From RGIG4034 sp045576455 (GTDB lineage: Bacteria > Bacillota > Clostridia > Lachnospirales > Lachnospiraceae), in the NCBI GenBank assembly GCA_045576455.1, contig JAZNGM010000001.1, forward strand, positions 496,001-560,000: a stretch of DNA of 64,000 nt, written 5' to 3'. The first letter of the stretch is position 1. Every line of letters starts with the position of its first letter. This document shows positions 54,896 to 63,933 of this stretch, piece by piece. The notes under the pieces are model-generated. The model ran no database searches, was not told the origin of the DNA, and was given only the letters and a program-made list of their open reading frames with translations. The translations under genes were made by a program, and so were the position numbers.

Positions 54896-55339
54896 ATGAT
54901 TAGAGTAATGAAAATAGAAGATTACCCACAGGTACATGATTTGTGGATGAGAATAAAGGGTTTTGCCATAAGAAGTATTGATGATAGTGAAGAGGGCGTT
55001 TCCTTATTTTTAAAAAGAAATCCGACAACGAGTGTGGTAAGCATAGAAGACGGGAAAGTAGTGGGAACGATTTTATGCGGTCATGACGGAAGACGCGGAT
55101 GCATGTATCATGTATGTGTGGATCCTGATTACAGGAGACGGGGTATCGGTAAAGAAATGGTAGTGTTTGCCATGAACCGCTTAAAAGAAGAGAAAATCAG
55201 TAAGGTAAGTCTTATCGCCTTTACCCAGAATGATATCGGCAATGCGTTTTGGAGACAAATTGGCTGGACAAAGCGTGAAGATTTGAATTATTATGATTTT
55301 ACGCTGAATGAAGAAAATATTATCAGATTTAACCAGTAA
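54896..55339 (+). CDS. GNAT acetyltransferase at the head of the arg operon
   Basis: A 147-residue GNAT protein. The acetyl-CoA-binding motif A is visible as VCVDPDYRRRGIGKEMV, followed by LIAFTQNDIGNAFWRQIGW (motif B region). It is shorter than classical ArgA but lies directly before argJ under the arg promoter, in the place where many Firmicutes carry argC. It may be a short N-acetylglutamate synthase or a general acetyltransferase; ArgJ here could already supply acetylglutamate. GAGG with eight-base spacing precedes the ATG. Confidence 0.85.
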   Translation: MIRVMKIEDYPQVHDLWMRIKGFAIRSIDDSEEGVSLFLKRNPTTSVVSIEDGKVVGTILCGHDGRRGCMYHVCVDPDYRRRGIGKEMVVFAMNRLKEEKISKVSLIAFTQNDIGNAFWRQIGWTKREDLNYYDFTLNEENIIRFNQ

Positions 55340-55415
55340 ACACTAAATATATATTATTTTATTATATTTTTTATTTTTATTATATTTTATTATAGGAAGA
55401 AAGAAGGAAATAAAA

Positions 55416-56648
55416 ATGAGTACATATACAATTATTGAAGGCGGTGTTACCGCAGCAAAAGGTTTTGAGGCAGCAGGAGTAGAAGCACAGATTAAATATA
55501 AAAACCGTAAGGATATGGCACTTGTATACAGTGTGAAGCCATGTGTGTGCGCAGGAACTTATACATCCAATCTGGTTAAAGCAGCGCCGGTTATCTGGGA
55601 TAAGCTTGTAACGGAAGAATCAGCGTATGCACAGGCCGTTGTAGTAAATTCCGGTATTGCAAATGCTTGTACCGGTAAGCAGGGATATGACTATTGTAAG
55701 CAGACGGCAGATGCGGTTTCCAAAGAATTATCAATCCCTTGTGACAGTGTTCTTGTAGCATCTACCGGTGTTATCGGAATGCAGCTTCCGATTGACCGTA
55801 TTGTTGCAGGCGTTAAGCTTTTAAAGGAAGCAAAAGGTGCAGACATTAATTCGGGAACCCTTGCTGCTGAAGCAATTATGACAACGGATACAATTTCCAA
55901 GCAGGTAGCGGTTCAGTTTACTATCGGCGGAAAAACCGTTACACTCGGTGGTATGTCTAAGGGTTCCGGTATGATTCATCCGAATATGTGCACCATGCTT
56001 GGATTTATTACAACAGACGTTGCCATCAGCAAAGAACTTCTTACAAAAGCACTCCGCTTAGATGTGCAGGATACCTTTAACATGATTTCCGTAGACGGAG
56101 ATACTTCAACCAATGATACTTTGCTGATTCTTGCAAACGGTATGGCTGAGAATCCGGTTATTGATACGGAAGGTGAGGATTATGATACATTTTGTGCAGC
56201 ACTTCATTATGTAAATGAAACCCTTGCTAAAATGATGGCGGGTGACGGTGAAGGTGCTACAGCTCTTCTTGAAACGAAGGTTATTAATGCAGCAACCAAA
56301 AATGATGCGAAGCTTCTTGCAAAATCAGTTATCTGTTCCAGTCTTACGAAGGCTGCCATTTACGGACATGATGCAAACTGGGGACGTATCTTATGTGCAT
56401 TGGGATATTCCGGAGCGCAGTTTGACCCTGAAAAGATGGAATTATATTATGAAAGTAAAGCCGGTAAAGTATTGCTTTATAAAGATGGTGCCGGTACGGA
56501 TTATAGCGAAGAGGAAGCAACCAAGATTTTGTCAGAGCCTGAAGTTACCATTTTAGTGGACCTTAAGGATGGTAAAGAAACAGCAACTGCATGGGGTTGT
56601 GACTTAACCTATGATTATGTCAAGATCAACGCAGATTACCGTTCATAA
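55416..56648 (+). CDS. argJ: Bifunctional ornithine acetyltransferase/N-acetylglutamate synthase
   Basis: A 410-residue ArgJ that moves acetyl groups from N-acetylornithine to glutamate and can use acetyl-CoA to start the cycle. It matures by self-cleavage before a conserved threonine: here Thr193 in GSGMIHPNMCTMLGF, with Cys192 where most family members have Ala. Other landmarks: GVTAAKGFEAAG at the start and YGHDANWGRI near the C-terminus. The AT-rich 76-base gap before it shows no gene. Confidence 0.95.
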   Translation: MSTYTIIEGGVTAAKGFEAAGVEAQIKYKNRKDMALVYSVKPCVCAGTYTSNLVKAAPVIWDKLVTEESAYAQAVVVNSGIANACTGKQGYDYCKQTADAVSKELSIPCDSVLVASTGVIGMQLPIDRIVAGVKLLKEAKGADINSGTLAAEAIMTTDTISKQVAVQFTIGGKTVTLGGMSKGSGMIHPNMCTMLGFITTDVAISKELLTKALRLDVQDTFNMISVDGDTSTNDTLLILANGMAENPVIDTEGEDYDTFCAALHYVNETLAKMMAGDGEGATALLETKVINAATKNDAKLLAKSVICSSLTKAAIYGHDANWGRILCALGYSGAQFDPEKMELYYESKAGKVLLYKDGAGTDYSEEEATKILSEPEVTILVDLKDGKETATAWGCDLTYDYVKINADYRS

Positions 56649-56694
56649 GTGAAAGCGGTTGGAAATAATTATATTAGAATCGAGGGAAAGATTA

Positions 56695-57582
56695 ATGAAT
56701 AAAGAAATGGAACAGGTTTTAGCAAAAGCAAATGTGCTGGTAGAAGCATTACCGTATATCCAGCAGTTTAACAGAAAGATTATCGTAGTTAAGTACGGCG
56801 GAAGTGCCATGGCAGATGAGGAGCTTCAGCGTAATGTAATTAAAGATGTTACTCTTCTTAAATTAGTTGGTTTTAAGCCGATTATCGTGCATGGTGGCGG
56901 TAAGGAAATCAGCCGTTGGGTTAATAAAGTAGGAAAAGAAGCACAGTTTGTTAACGGACTGCGAGTTACCGATGCAGAGACAATGGAAATTGCGGAAATG
57001 GTTCTTAACAAAGTAAATAAACGTCTTGTTACCATGGTTCAGGAGCTTGGTGTTAAGGCTGTCGGTGTAAGCGGTAAAGACGGTGAATTACTTCATGTGG
57101 ATAAAAAATATTCAGATGGCAAGGATATAGGTTTTGTTGGTGATGTAAAAGAGGTAAATGCCAAGATTTTACTGGATTTACTGGAGAAAGATTTCCTTCC
57201 TATCGTAGCGCCGATCGGTCTTGATGATAATTATGATACATATAACATTAACGCTGATGATGCTGCTTGTGCCATTGCCAAAGCAGTAGGTGCAGAAAAA
57301 CTCGCTTTCCTGACAGATATTGAAGGCTTATATAAAGATATTAATGATAAGAGCACCTTTATTTCCAGATTAACGGCTTCGGAGGCGGAAGCGTTAATTA
57401 ATGACGGATTTATCGGCGGCGGTATGCTTCCTAAATTGAATAATTGTACCAGTGCTATCAGAAACGGTGTTAACAGAGTACATATTTTGGACGGAAGAAT
57501 TCCACATTGTCTTTTACTTGAAATTTTTACCAATCATGGAGTAGGAACCGCTATTATAGCAGACCATGATGAAAATCATTAA
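56695..57582 (+). CDS. argB: Acetylglutamate kinase
   Basis: A 295-residue amino-acid kinase that phosphorylates N-acetylglutamate, usually the arginine-inhibited step. IIVVKYGGSAM, IIVHGGGKEIS, LRVTDAETMEI, NINADDAACAIA and GGMLPKL are all present. ATG 56695 after GAGGGAAAG gives the usual length; the reading frame extends upstream without a ribosome site. Third gene of the arg operon. Confidence 0.96.
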   Translation: MNKEMEQVLAKANVLVEALPYIQQFNRKIIVVKYGGSAMADEELQRNVIKDVTLLKLVGFKPIIVHGGGKEISRWVNKVGKEAQFVNGLRVTDAETMEIAEMVLNKVNKRLVTMVQELGVKAVGVSGKDGELLHVDKKYSDGKDIGFVGDVKEVNAKILLDLLEKDFLPIVAPIGLDDNYDTYNINADDAACAIAKAVGAEKLAFLTDIEGLYKDINDKSTFISRLTASEAEALINDGFIGGGMLPKLNNCTSAIRNGVNRVHILDGRIPHCLLLEIFTNHGVGTAIIADHDENH

Positions 57583-57614
57583 TCGATTTTTGCATTTGCG
57601 GAATGGAGCGTATT

Positions 57615-58823
57615 ATGAGCGATAAAATGAAAACTTATATAGACGAAGCGGAACAGGCATTATTGCATACATATAACAGGTATCAGGTGGTGCTTGACCG
57701 TGGTGATGGTGTATATCTTTATGATATGGATGATAAAAAGTATCTTGATTTCGTTTCGGGAATCGCTGTTTTTGCGTTGGGATACAACAATAAGGCTTAT
57801 AACGATGCGTTAAAAGAACAAATTGATAAATTAATCCATACATCAAATTATTATTATAATGTGCCGGCAATTGAAGCGGCAAAAAAACTTAAAGAGGTGT
57901 CCGGTCTTGACCGTGTATTTTTTACAAACAGCGGTGCAGAGGCAGTAGAGGGTGCCATTAAGGCGGCAAGAAAGTATGCCTTTTTAAAGGATGGAAAAAA
58001 TGACCATGAAATCATTGCTATGGAGCATTCTTTCCACGGACGTACCATGGGTGCTTTATCGGTAACCGGTAATCCTAAGTACCGCGAAGCTTTTGAGCCG
58101 ATGATCGGTAATATTAAATTTGCAAAAATGAATGACCTTGAAAGCGTAAAAGCATGTCTTACAGACAAGACCTGCGCAATTATTTTTGAAACGGTTCAGG
58201 GCGAAGGGGGCATTTATCCTGCTACTAAGGAATTCCTTGAAGGCGTTAGGAAAATCTGTGATGAGAAAGATATACTTTTGATTCTTGATGAAATCCAGTG
58301 TGGTATGGGAAGAACCGGCTATATGTATGCATGGCAGAAGTATGGCGTTAAGCCGGATATCATGACATCGGCGAAGGCATTAGGCTGTGGCGTTCCGGTG
58401 GGGGCGTTCCTTATGACAGAACATGTGGCACAGCATTCCCTTACAAGTGGAGACCATGGAACAACATACGGCGGAAATCCATTGGCAGCAGCTGCCATTA
58501 ACAAAGTACTTGATTTATTTTTGGAGTACAATATAATAGAAAATGTGTTGGAAGTGGGTGCATATTTGGAAAAATCACTGGATGTGCTTGCTTCAAAATA
58601 CGATTGCATTATAGACAGGCGTGGTGCAGGTTTGATGCAGGGGCTTGTGTTTAATCAGGCGGTTGCTCCTGTAATAAATAAGGCTCTTGATAAGGGACTT
58701 ATCCTTATAAATGCGGGAACGGATATTATCCGGTTCGTGCCATCTTTGGTAATTGAGAAGAAGCATGTTGATGAAATGATATCCATTCTTGATACCTGTA
58801 TTCAGGAAACTGTCGGTGCATAA
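57615..58823 (+). CDS. argD: Acetylornithine aminotransferase
   Basis: A 402-residue class III aminotransferase converting N-acetylglutamate semialdehyde to N-acetylornithine. The pyridoxal-phosphate lysine is Lys254 in MTSAKALGCGVPVGA; FTNSGAEAVEGAIKAARK, HSFHGRTMGALSVTG and LILDEIQCGMGRTG are typical. Start 57615 is six bases after GGAG. With argC missing from the operon, its substrate must come from a reductase encoded elsewhere. Confidence 0.95.
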   Translation: MSDKMKTYIDEAEQALLHTYNRYQVVLDRGDGVYLYDMDDKKYLDFVSGIAVFALGYNNKAYNDALKEQIDKLIHTSNYYYNVPAIEAAKKLKEVSGLDRVFFTNSGAEAVEGAIKAARKYAFLKDGKNDHEIIAMEHSFHGRTMGALSVTGNPKYREAFEPMIGNIKFAKMNDLESVKACLTDKTCAIIFETVQGEGGIYPATKEFLEGVRKICDEKDILLILDEIQCGMGRTGYMYAWQKYGVKPDIMTSAKALGCGVPVGAFLMTEHVAQHSLTSGDHGTTYGGNPLAAAAINKVLDLFLEYNIIENVLEVGAYLEKSLDVLASKYDCIIDRRGAGLMQGLVFNQAVAPVINKALDKGLILINAGTDIIRFVPSLVIEKKHVDEMISILDTCIQETVGA

Positions 58824-58846
58824 ATCACATATTAGGAGACAAATGA

Positions 58847-60319
58847 ATGAGTATTAGAAGCAGACTGATATCCATCATAGGTGTTTTATGCCTGCTGATA
58901 ATGGAGTTACATGTCGGATTTATGGACTTTATCTCTTTGTCAGAACGTGAAGAGATGCTATATTCACAAAAAGAAAAAATCAGATTATGGTATACGGATA
59001 GTACTTTGACCGATTATATAAATAGTGTTGCGTTGGAATTTTACGAAGATACGGACGTACGTGTTGTTTCTGAACTTGTATCAGGAAGTGAGTATCTTGA
59101 GAGAATAAGTGATGCAAGCTTAAGCGGTGAGGAAGCTCCGGATTTATACATAATTGGTAATGATTCATTGGGTAAGGCATACTTGTCGGGTTTGGCACTG
59201 GAAATTTCAGATGGCGGCAAAGTAGTTAACCGCCAGGAATATCCCCAGTCAAGCCTTGACGCGGCTACTTTTATGAACCGTATTGTAGGCTATCCTTTCT
59301 ATTTTGATACAAGCTATCTTTTGTATAATAAGACATATCTTGAAAAAATAGCGACGGATGTAGTTAAAGAAGAATATCTTTCAAACGGAGAAACAGAAGA
59401 GGATGATTTCGAGGAAGAAGAACAGGAGCTTGCACCTGAAATTCTTTTGAGTGAAGAATTCCAAACGAAGGTAGAAGCTAAAATGAAAGAGCTTTTGCCA
59501 AATTCCATTGAGGATATTTTGGACTTCGCGGATGAATACGATGCGCCGGAGAATGTTGAAACCATCTTTGAGTGGGATGTATCGGATATATATTATAATT
59601 ATTTCTTTTTAGGGAAATATTTGACCGTAGGTGGAGATACGGGAGATGATCCTAATGCAATTAACATATATAATGCGTCTGCAATCAGCTGCCTTGAAAC
59701 GTATCAGGATTTGAACCAATTCTTTTCCATTGATTCGGAAACGGTTGATTATGCATCCATTATTCAAGAGTTTATTGAAGGTAAAATGATATTTACTGTG
59801 GCAACTACGGATGCGATAGCTACCATTGAACAACAGCTTGCAGAGGGTGGTTTTAAATACGAGTACGACGTTATGAAGATGCCGGATGTTAACGATGTGT
59901 TAAAGACAAGAAGTCTTTCTACAACATACGTTGTTGCTATCAATGGATATTCGGAACATACGAAGGCTGCCAACATTCTTGCCGCTTATCTGTCACATGA
60001 CAGCGTGAGCGATTTGTATATTAAAGCCGGAAAAATGCCGGCTCGGCTCGGTATAGAGTATCCATATCCTGCTTTACAAACAATTCTGTATGAATATGCA
60101 CAATCCATATCCATGCCGAAGATGATTGAGACAAGCAATTTCTGGATTGAATTGGAACTTTGCTTTACAAAAGCATGGCAGGGTGAAGATGCGAATCTTT
60201 TGTTAAAGGCATTATCGGAAGAAATGAAGATGCAGATCAGTGGCGTGCCTGTAGAGGAAGAATATATTGTCATGCCGGAAAAAGAGGAAAAGGAAATTAT
60301 TGACGAGGGCATGGATTAA
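58847..60319 (+). CDS. Solute-binding-like membrane-anchored protein in the arg operon
   Basis: A 490-residue protein with an N-terminal hydrophobic segment (about residues 5-25) without lipobox, then a family 1 solute-binding-like fold (KIRLWYTDSTLTDYINSVALEFYEDTDVRV, APDLYIIGNDSLGKAYLSGLA, NRIVGYPFYFDTSYLLYNKTYLEKI). A glutamate-rich insert is at about residues 180-195. No permease is nearby. It starts 23 bases after argD and precedes the terminator, so it is likely co-transcribed with arginine genes. Ligand unknown; it could be an orphan receptor or a sensor-like scaffold. Confidence 0.75.
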   Translation: MSIRSRLISIIGVLCLLIMELHVGFMDFISLSEREEMLYSQKEKIRLWYTDSTLTDYINSVALEFYEDTDVRVVSELVSGSEYLERISDASLSGEEAPDLYIIGNDSLGKAYLSGLALEISDGGKVVNRQEYPQSSLDAATFMNRIVGYPFYFDTSYLLYNKTYLEKIATDVVKEEYLSNGETEEDDFEEEEQELAPEILLSEEFQTKVEAKMKELLPNSIEDILDFADEYDAPENVETIFEWDVSDIYYNYFFLGKYLTVGGDTGDDPNAINIYNASAISCLETYQDLNQFFSIDSETVDYASIIQEFIEGKMIFTVATTDAIATIEQQLAEGGFKYEYDVMKMPDVNDVLKTRSLSTTYVVAINGYSEHTKAANILAAYLSHDSVSDLYIKAGKMPARLGIEYPYPALQTILYEYAQSISMPKMIETSNFWIELELCFTKAWQGEDANLLLKALSEEMKMQISGVPVEEEYIVMPEKEEKEIIDEGMD

Positions 60320-60395
60320 ACAGCTGAAATAGTATATAATAAATGTATATATTAAACGTATGATATAACATACGAAATATAATTATAATAATTTG

Positions 60396-60437
60396 GGCGG
60401 AAAAATGTATCGATACAATGCATTTTTCTGCCTTTTT
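60396..60437 (+). terminator. Rho-independent terminator after the arg operon
   Basis: GGCGGAAAAATG (60396-60407) pairs with CATTTTTCTGCC (60421-60432; one G-U), followed by TTTTT. The gap from 60320 to 60570 otherwise holds only AT-rich sequence, including CGTATG/CATACG, and no gene. Confidence 0.8.
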
Positions 60438-60570
60438 GTTTTCTGTTTTGTTTTGGTTACGGGGGAACTTTGCATTTTTTGTGTGATATGAGAAAAAATT
60501 AACAAAAAAATTAACAAAACATTTAGTAAAAAAGTATGAATAACATTAGAAAAATGTAAAGGAGTTAACC

Positions 60571-61248
60571 ATGGTATTTATTAATAAAGCTAATAAAAGA
60601 AGAAAAGCTTTCTTTTTGTCTGCGATTGTGCTTGCCGTTATGTTGACTGCTTTTTGCGGCTGTGGCAAAAAGGAAGAAATGCTTCTGGTTTCAAAAAATA
60701 ATGGAGATACCGGAAGCATCGGAGAAAAGGAGGGAGAAGCAAAGGCCGGTGGGGCAATGTCCGATGCGGCTGACAATATAGGGGAATCGGTAAATGGTAT
60801 AGAAAAAATAACCCACCAAAGTATTTTTGTTTACATATGTGGTGCGGTTTATGTGCCTGGGGTATATGAAATCAAGCCGGATGCACGCATTTATGAAATT
60901 GTTGAACAGGCAGGCGGTCTTTTGCCTGAGGCGGATCCTACCAAAGTAAATCTGGCGCTTGGTCTTGTGGATGGGCAGATGATATATATCCCTTATTTTG
61001 GAGAGGACATGGTTCTTGATAACCAAAATACAAATGAAGATAATACAAAAATTGATATCAATTCGGCTACGACGCATGAGTTATGTAAACTCCCTGGCAT
61101 AGGTGAAGCCAAGGCAAAGGCTATAATCGCCTATCGGGAGAAAAATGGTGCGTTTTCAAAGATAAGCGACATTAAAAAAGTAAGCGGGATAAAAGATGCA
61201 TTGTATGAATCCATCAAAGATTACATTGTTGCCGGTAAGGGGAAGTAG
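60571..61248 (+). CDS. comEA: ComEA-like DNA-binding lipoprotein
   Basis: A 225-residue protein of the natural-competence DNA receptor family. A signal or anchor segment (about 12-30) ends in FCGC, a possible lipobox with Cys31. Next come an SLBB domain (IFVYICGAVYVPGVYEI, IYEIVEQAGGLLPEADPTKVN) and paired helix-hairpin-helix motifs that bind DNA (DINSATTHELCKLPGIGEAKAKAI; FSKISDIKKVSGIKDALYE). ComEA holds incoming double-stranded DNA at the surface; comEC, the channel, follows directly. A lipoprotein form is less usual than the simple membrane anchor. Confidence 0.9.
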   Translation: MVFINKANKRRKAFFLSAIVLAVMLTAFCGCGKKEEMLLVSKNNGDTGSIGEKEGEAKAGGAMSDAADNIGESVNGIEKITHQSIFVYICGAVYVPGVYEIKPDARIYEIVEQAGGLLPEADPTKVNLALGLVDGQMIYIPYFGEDMVLDNQNTNEDNTKIDINSATTHELCKLPGIGEAKAKAIIAYREKNGAFSKISDIKKVSGIKDALYESIKDYIVAGKGK

Positions 61249-61258
61249 GAGGTGTAAG

Positions 61259-63565
61259 GTGAGAAGACCGCTGTGTGTTGTCTGTATACTTGTGGTATCG
61301 GTTATTTTGGTGTATTATGCCATACACCCATTTAAAACAGGACTTCCTGAAGGTCTGGAAGAAAAGGAGGTAGTCCTCACCGGTAAAGTAATTGATAAAG
61401 AAAAAACAAGCCGTGGAGTACGCTTAACTTTATCTGTTGATTCGCTATGCTTAAATATGGATATGATAAATGGGACGGATGTATTAGAAGAACGGGAGGT
61501 TTGTATCGGTGAAATTATAACGGTTTCGGGAACGCTCCGCATGTATGAAAACGCAACCAATCCGGGTCAGTTTGATCTTAGAAAATATTACACGCTTCGC
61601 GGCATAGATGGGTATATAAGTATTCCTGAAATATTGGAACGAAGTGTTTCATATGACGTTATTAAGGAATGGCTTTATGCTGCCCGTTATAAGTTGGCGG
61701 AGTTGTTTCAAAATATACTTCCTCTTCAGAATGCAGGTATAATTAAAGCCATGTTGCTTGGCCTTAAGCAGGATATGGATGCGGACGTAAAAGCATTATA
61801 CCAATTAAATGGTATTTCCCATGTTTTGTGTATTTCCGGTCTTCATATAGCAGTGCTGGGTAATGGCCTTTATAAGTTGTTAAAGCGTTTTTATTTACCG
61901 GAATTCGTAGTTATGTCAACCTGCTTGGTTTTGATGTTGTTTTACGGCCTTATAACCGGAATGGGAAGTAGTGTAATGCGCGCCATTGTTATGTTTTCCA
62001 TGCGCATTATTGCGGGCCTTTTACATAGAAGTTATGATGTACTGTCAGCGGCTTGTCTTGCCGCACTTTTGATTCTTGCAGAAAATCCGTTGTATTTGTA
62101 TGATAGCGGTTTTTTGTTATCTTTTGCGGCTGTAATAGGAATTGTAGTTGTGGCACCTCCTTTTATACGTGTATTACCTTTCAAAAAATTATCTTCACTA
62201 TACACAACGTTGTTTGTTCAGCTGACTACACTTCCGTTATGCATGTATTTCTTTTATGAGATTCCTATTTATTCTGTATTTCTTAATCTTATTGTTATTC
62301 CGTTAATGACTCCGCTTTTGTATATCTCAATAGGAGGACTTGCTTTAAGCCTTGTAAGTGTCCCATTGGGGACGGTGCTGTGCATACCGGTACGCTTGAT
62401 TTTTGTGATTTATCAGAGGCTGTGTGAACTTATGGATAAACTCCCTTTTAATTCGGTCATTACAGGAAAACCTGAGTTTTATCAGTGCATTCTTTTTTAT
62501 TTGTTTCTGTCATTTAGTGTGTATTCTTTGCCCGGAATCATGAAATATCAAGCTAATCATAAGTCACTCAAATCTTGTGATAAAAATCCGGTTCGTACCA
62601 AAACGCTTCTGTCTAAAAGGCATCACTCCAAAACACTTCTCCCCCAAATGCATCTTGCTAAAAGGTTTCACGTTCAAATGCAGCTTGCTAAATTAGTTCT
62701 TGTAAAATTGCTTCCGGTTATTCTGGTGGTTATGGGATTAAGTGTGCTATTCATAAGGGTCAGGCCTTGCACGAGAGTGTATTTTTTGGATGTGGGTCAG
62801 GGAGATTGTATCGCGCTAATTACCAAGACGGGTAATTGTTATCTTATTGACGGCGGCAGCTCTTCTAAAAAGAATGTCGCTGACAATATCATTATCCCGT
62901 TTTTGAAAAGTAAAGGAATATCCAAGGTTACGGCATGTTTCATTTCTCATCCTGATATGGATCATGTGAGCGGAGTGGAAGATTTGCTTAGGGATGGAAA
63001 AGGGATTGCGGCTGAAAAGGTGTATATGGCTGCGTATTTTAAATCAAAAATGGAAAGCTATGATAAAATCACCTGGCTTGAAGCGGGAGATAAAATTGTG
63101 CCATATGCCGGAAGTTCTGCTTATTTTCAAGTGCTTCATCCTACTTGTGATTATGCTGCGGATAGCGATAATGATGCTTCGCTTGTACTTCTTTATAGGG
63201 AAAAGAATGTTTTTTTTGTTTTGACTGGTGATTTGGAACAGGCGGGAGAGGAATGTGTGGAAGCTTATGCCGGTGAATTTTTTAATGCTTTGAGTTATGT
63301 CAACCAAGAGGTGGTGCATGTTCTTAAGATAGGTCATCATGGCTCAAAGAATTCAAGTTCGGCTGCTTTCCTTGCACTAATTAAACCGGACGTTGCCATT
63401 ATATCCTGTGGTAAGAATAATAGCTATGGACATCCGCATGAGGAAACACTGGAGCGGCTGCATGAAGAGGGGAATGTTATCTTTACTACAGCGGAATGTG
63501 GAGCAATTATCTTGGAAATTGATGAGATGGTAAGGGTTCGCACTATGAAAGGTAAAGAATGGTAA
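61259..63565 (+). CDS. comEC: ComEC/Rec2 DNA-uptake channel
   Basis: A 768-residue membrane protein that carries single-stranded DNA into the cell. Order: N-terminal DUF4131-like domain, competence membrane domain (MLLGLKQDMDADVKALYQLNG, ISGLHIAVLG, GMGSSVMRAIVM), then a metallo-beta-lactamase domain beginning FLDVGQGDCIALI with the metal site His564-x-Asp566-x-Asp568-His569 (HPDMDH). About 50 basic residues with repeated KTLL/HLAK-type stretches separate the membrane and nuclease-like parts, longer than usual. Start is GTG 61259, six bases after AGGAGG, 10 bases past the comEA stop. Confidence 0.92.
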   Translation: MRRPLCVVCILVVSVILVYYAIHPFKTGLPEGLEEKEVVLTGKVIDKEKTSRGVRLTLSVDSLCLNMDMINGTDVLEEREVCIGEIITVSGTLRMYENATNPGQFDLRKYYTLRGIDGYISIPEILERSVSYDVIKEWLYAARYKLAELFQNILPLQNAGIIKAMLLGLKQDMDADVKALYQLNGISHVLCISGLHIAVLGNGLYKLLKRFYLPEFVVMSTCLVLMLFYGLITGMGSSVMRAIVMFSMRIIAGLLHRSYDVLSAACLAALLILAENPLYLYDSGFLLSFAAVIGIVVVAPPFIRVLPFKKLSSLYTTLFVQLTTLPLCMYFFYEIPIYSVFLNLIVIPLMTPLLYISIGGLALSLVSVPLGTVLCIPVRLIFVIYQRLCELMDKLPFNSVITGKPEFYQCILFYLFLSFSVYSLPGIMKYQANHKSLKSCDKNPVRTKTLLSKRHHSKTLLPQMHLAKRFHVQMQLAKLVLVKLLPVILVVMGLSVLFIRVRPCTRVYFLDVGQGDCIALITKTGNCYLIDGGSSSKKNVADNIIIPFLKSKGISKVTACFISHPDMDHVSGVEDLLRDGKGIAAEKVYMAAYFKSKMESYDKITWLEAGDKIVPYAGSSAYFQVLHPTCDYAADSDNDASLVLLYREKNVFFVLTGDLEQAGEECVEAYAGEFFNALSYVNQEVVHVLKIGHHGSKNSSSAAFLALIKPDVAIISCGKNNSYGHPHEETLERLHEEGNVIFTTAECGAIILEIDEMVRVRTMKGKEW

Positions 63566-63642
63566 TTGAAATGGAAGAGGACGTCATAACTTGCATGCTT
63601 GTTGTACTTTGGATGGACATTGAAATGTTGGCGGGAATGTAA
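63559..63642 (+). CDS. Possible 27-residue peptide overlapping the comEC stop
   Basis: An ATG at 63559, in another frame, overlaps the comEC stop and opens 27 codons (MVIEMEEDVITCMLVVLWMD at the start). No good ribosome site is present, but termination-reinitiation from comEC is possible. It may be chance; the rest of 63643-63703 holds no clear gene. Confidence 0.2.
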   Translation: MVIEMEEDVITCMLVVLWMDIEMLAGM

Positions 63643-63703
63643 TGTTGGCGAGAGAGGGATGGTTTGAATACTTGATATTAAGTGCTGGTTGGCAAATAAA
63701 CCA

Positions 63704-63760
63704 ATGTATAAAAGGATTGTAGCGAAAAATTGGTATGCTTTGCCGGCGGGTTACCAATAA
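63704..63760 (+). CDS. Leading micro-ORF of the tandem array (18 residues)
   Basis: The first repeat unit has GCG where later units have ATG, but an in-frame ATG at 63704 would read MYKRIVAKNWYALPAGYQ, ending with the same GYQ-stop as the rest. No clear Shine-Dalgarno precedes it. The sequence just upstream (GGTTGGCAAATAAA) looks like a decayed end of another unit. Confidence 0.4.
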   Translation: MYKRIVAKNWYALPAGYQ

Positions 63761-63774
63761 AGGAGGCGAAAAGG

Positions 63775-63813
63775 ATGAAAAACTGGTATGCTCGGCCGGC
63801 GGGTTACCAATAA
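63775..63813 (+). CDS. Micro-ORF encoding MKNWYARPAGYQ
   Basis: Twelve codons and TAA. The ribosome site AAAGGAGG lies in the preceding unit, immediately after its stop, eight bases before this ATG. Product would be a cationic, aromatic dodecapeptide. Translation is inferred, not shown. Confidence 0.5.
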   Translation: MKNWYARPAGYQ

Positions 63814-63827
63814 AGGAGGCGAAATGG

Positions 63828-63866
63828 ATGAAAAACTGGTATGCTCGGCCGGCGGGTTACCAATAA
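63828..63866 (+). CDS. Micro-ORF encoding MKNWYARPAGYQ (second identical copy)
   Basis: Identical in peptide and nucleotides to the preceding micro-ORF, with its own AGGAGG at 63814-63819. Confidence 0.5.
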   Translation: MKNWYARPAGYQ

Positions 63867-63880
63867 AGGAGGCGAAATGG

Positions 63881-63919
63881 ATGAAAAACTGGTATGCCTC
63901 GCCGATGGGTTACCAATAA
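63881..63919 (+). CDS. Micro-ORF encoding MKNWYASPMGYQ
   Basis: A variant with Ser at codon 7 and Met at codon 9, plus a synonymous GCC at codon 6; AGGAGG lies eight bases upstream of the ATG. Confidence 0.5.
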   Translation: MKNWYASPMGYQ

Positions 63920-63933
63920 AGGAGGCAAAAAGG

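Noticed and set aside
54714..54899. 61-codon ORF in the arg divergent gap
   Set aside because: It runs across the consensus promoter of the arg operon, has no ribosome site and a low-complexity Lys/Asn/Tyr composition.
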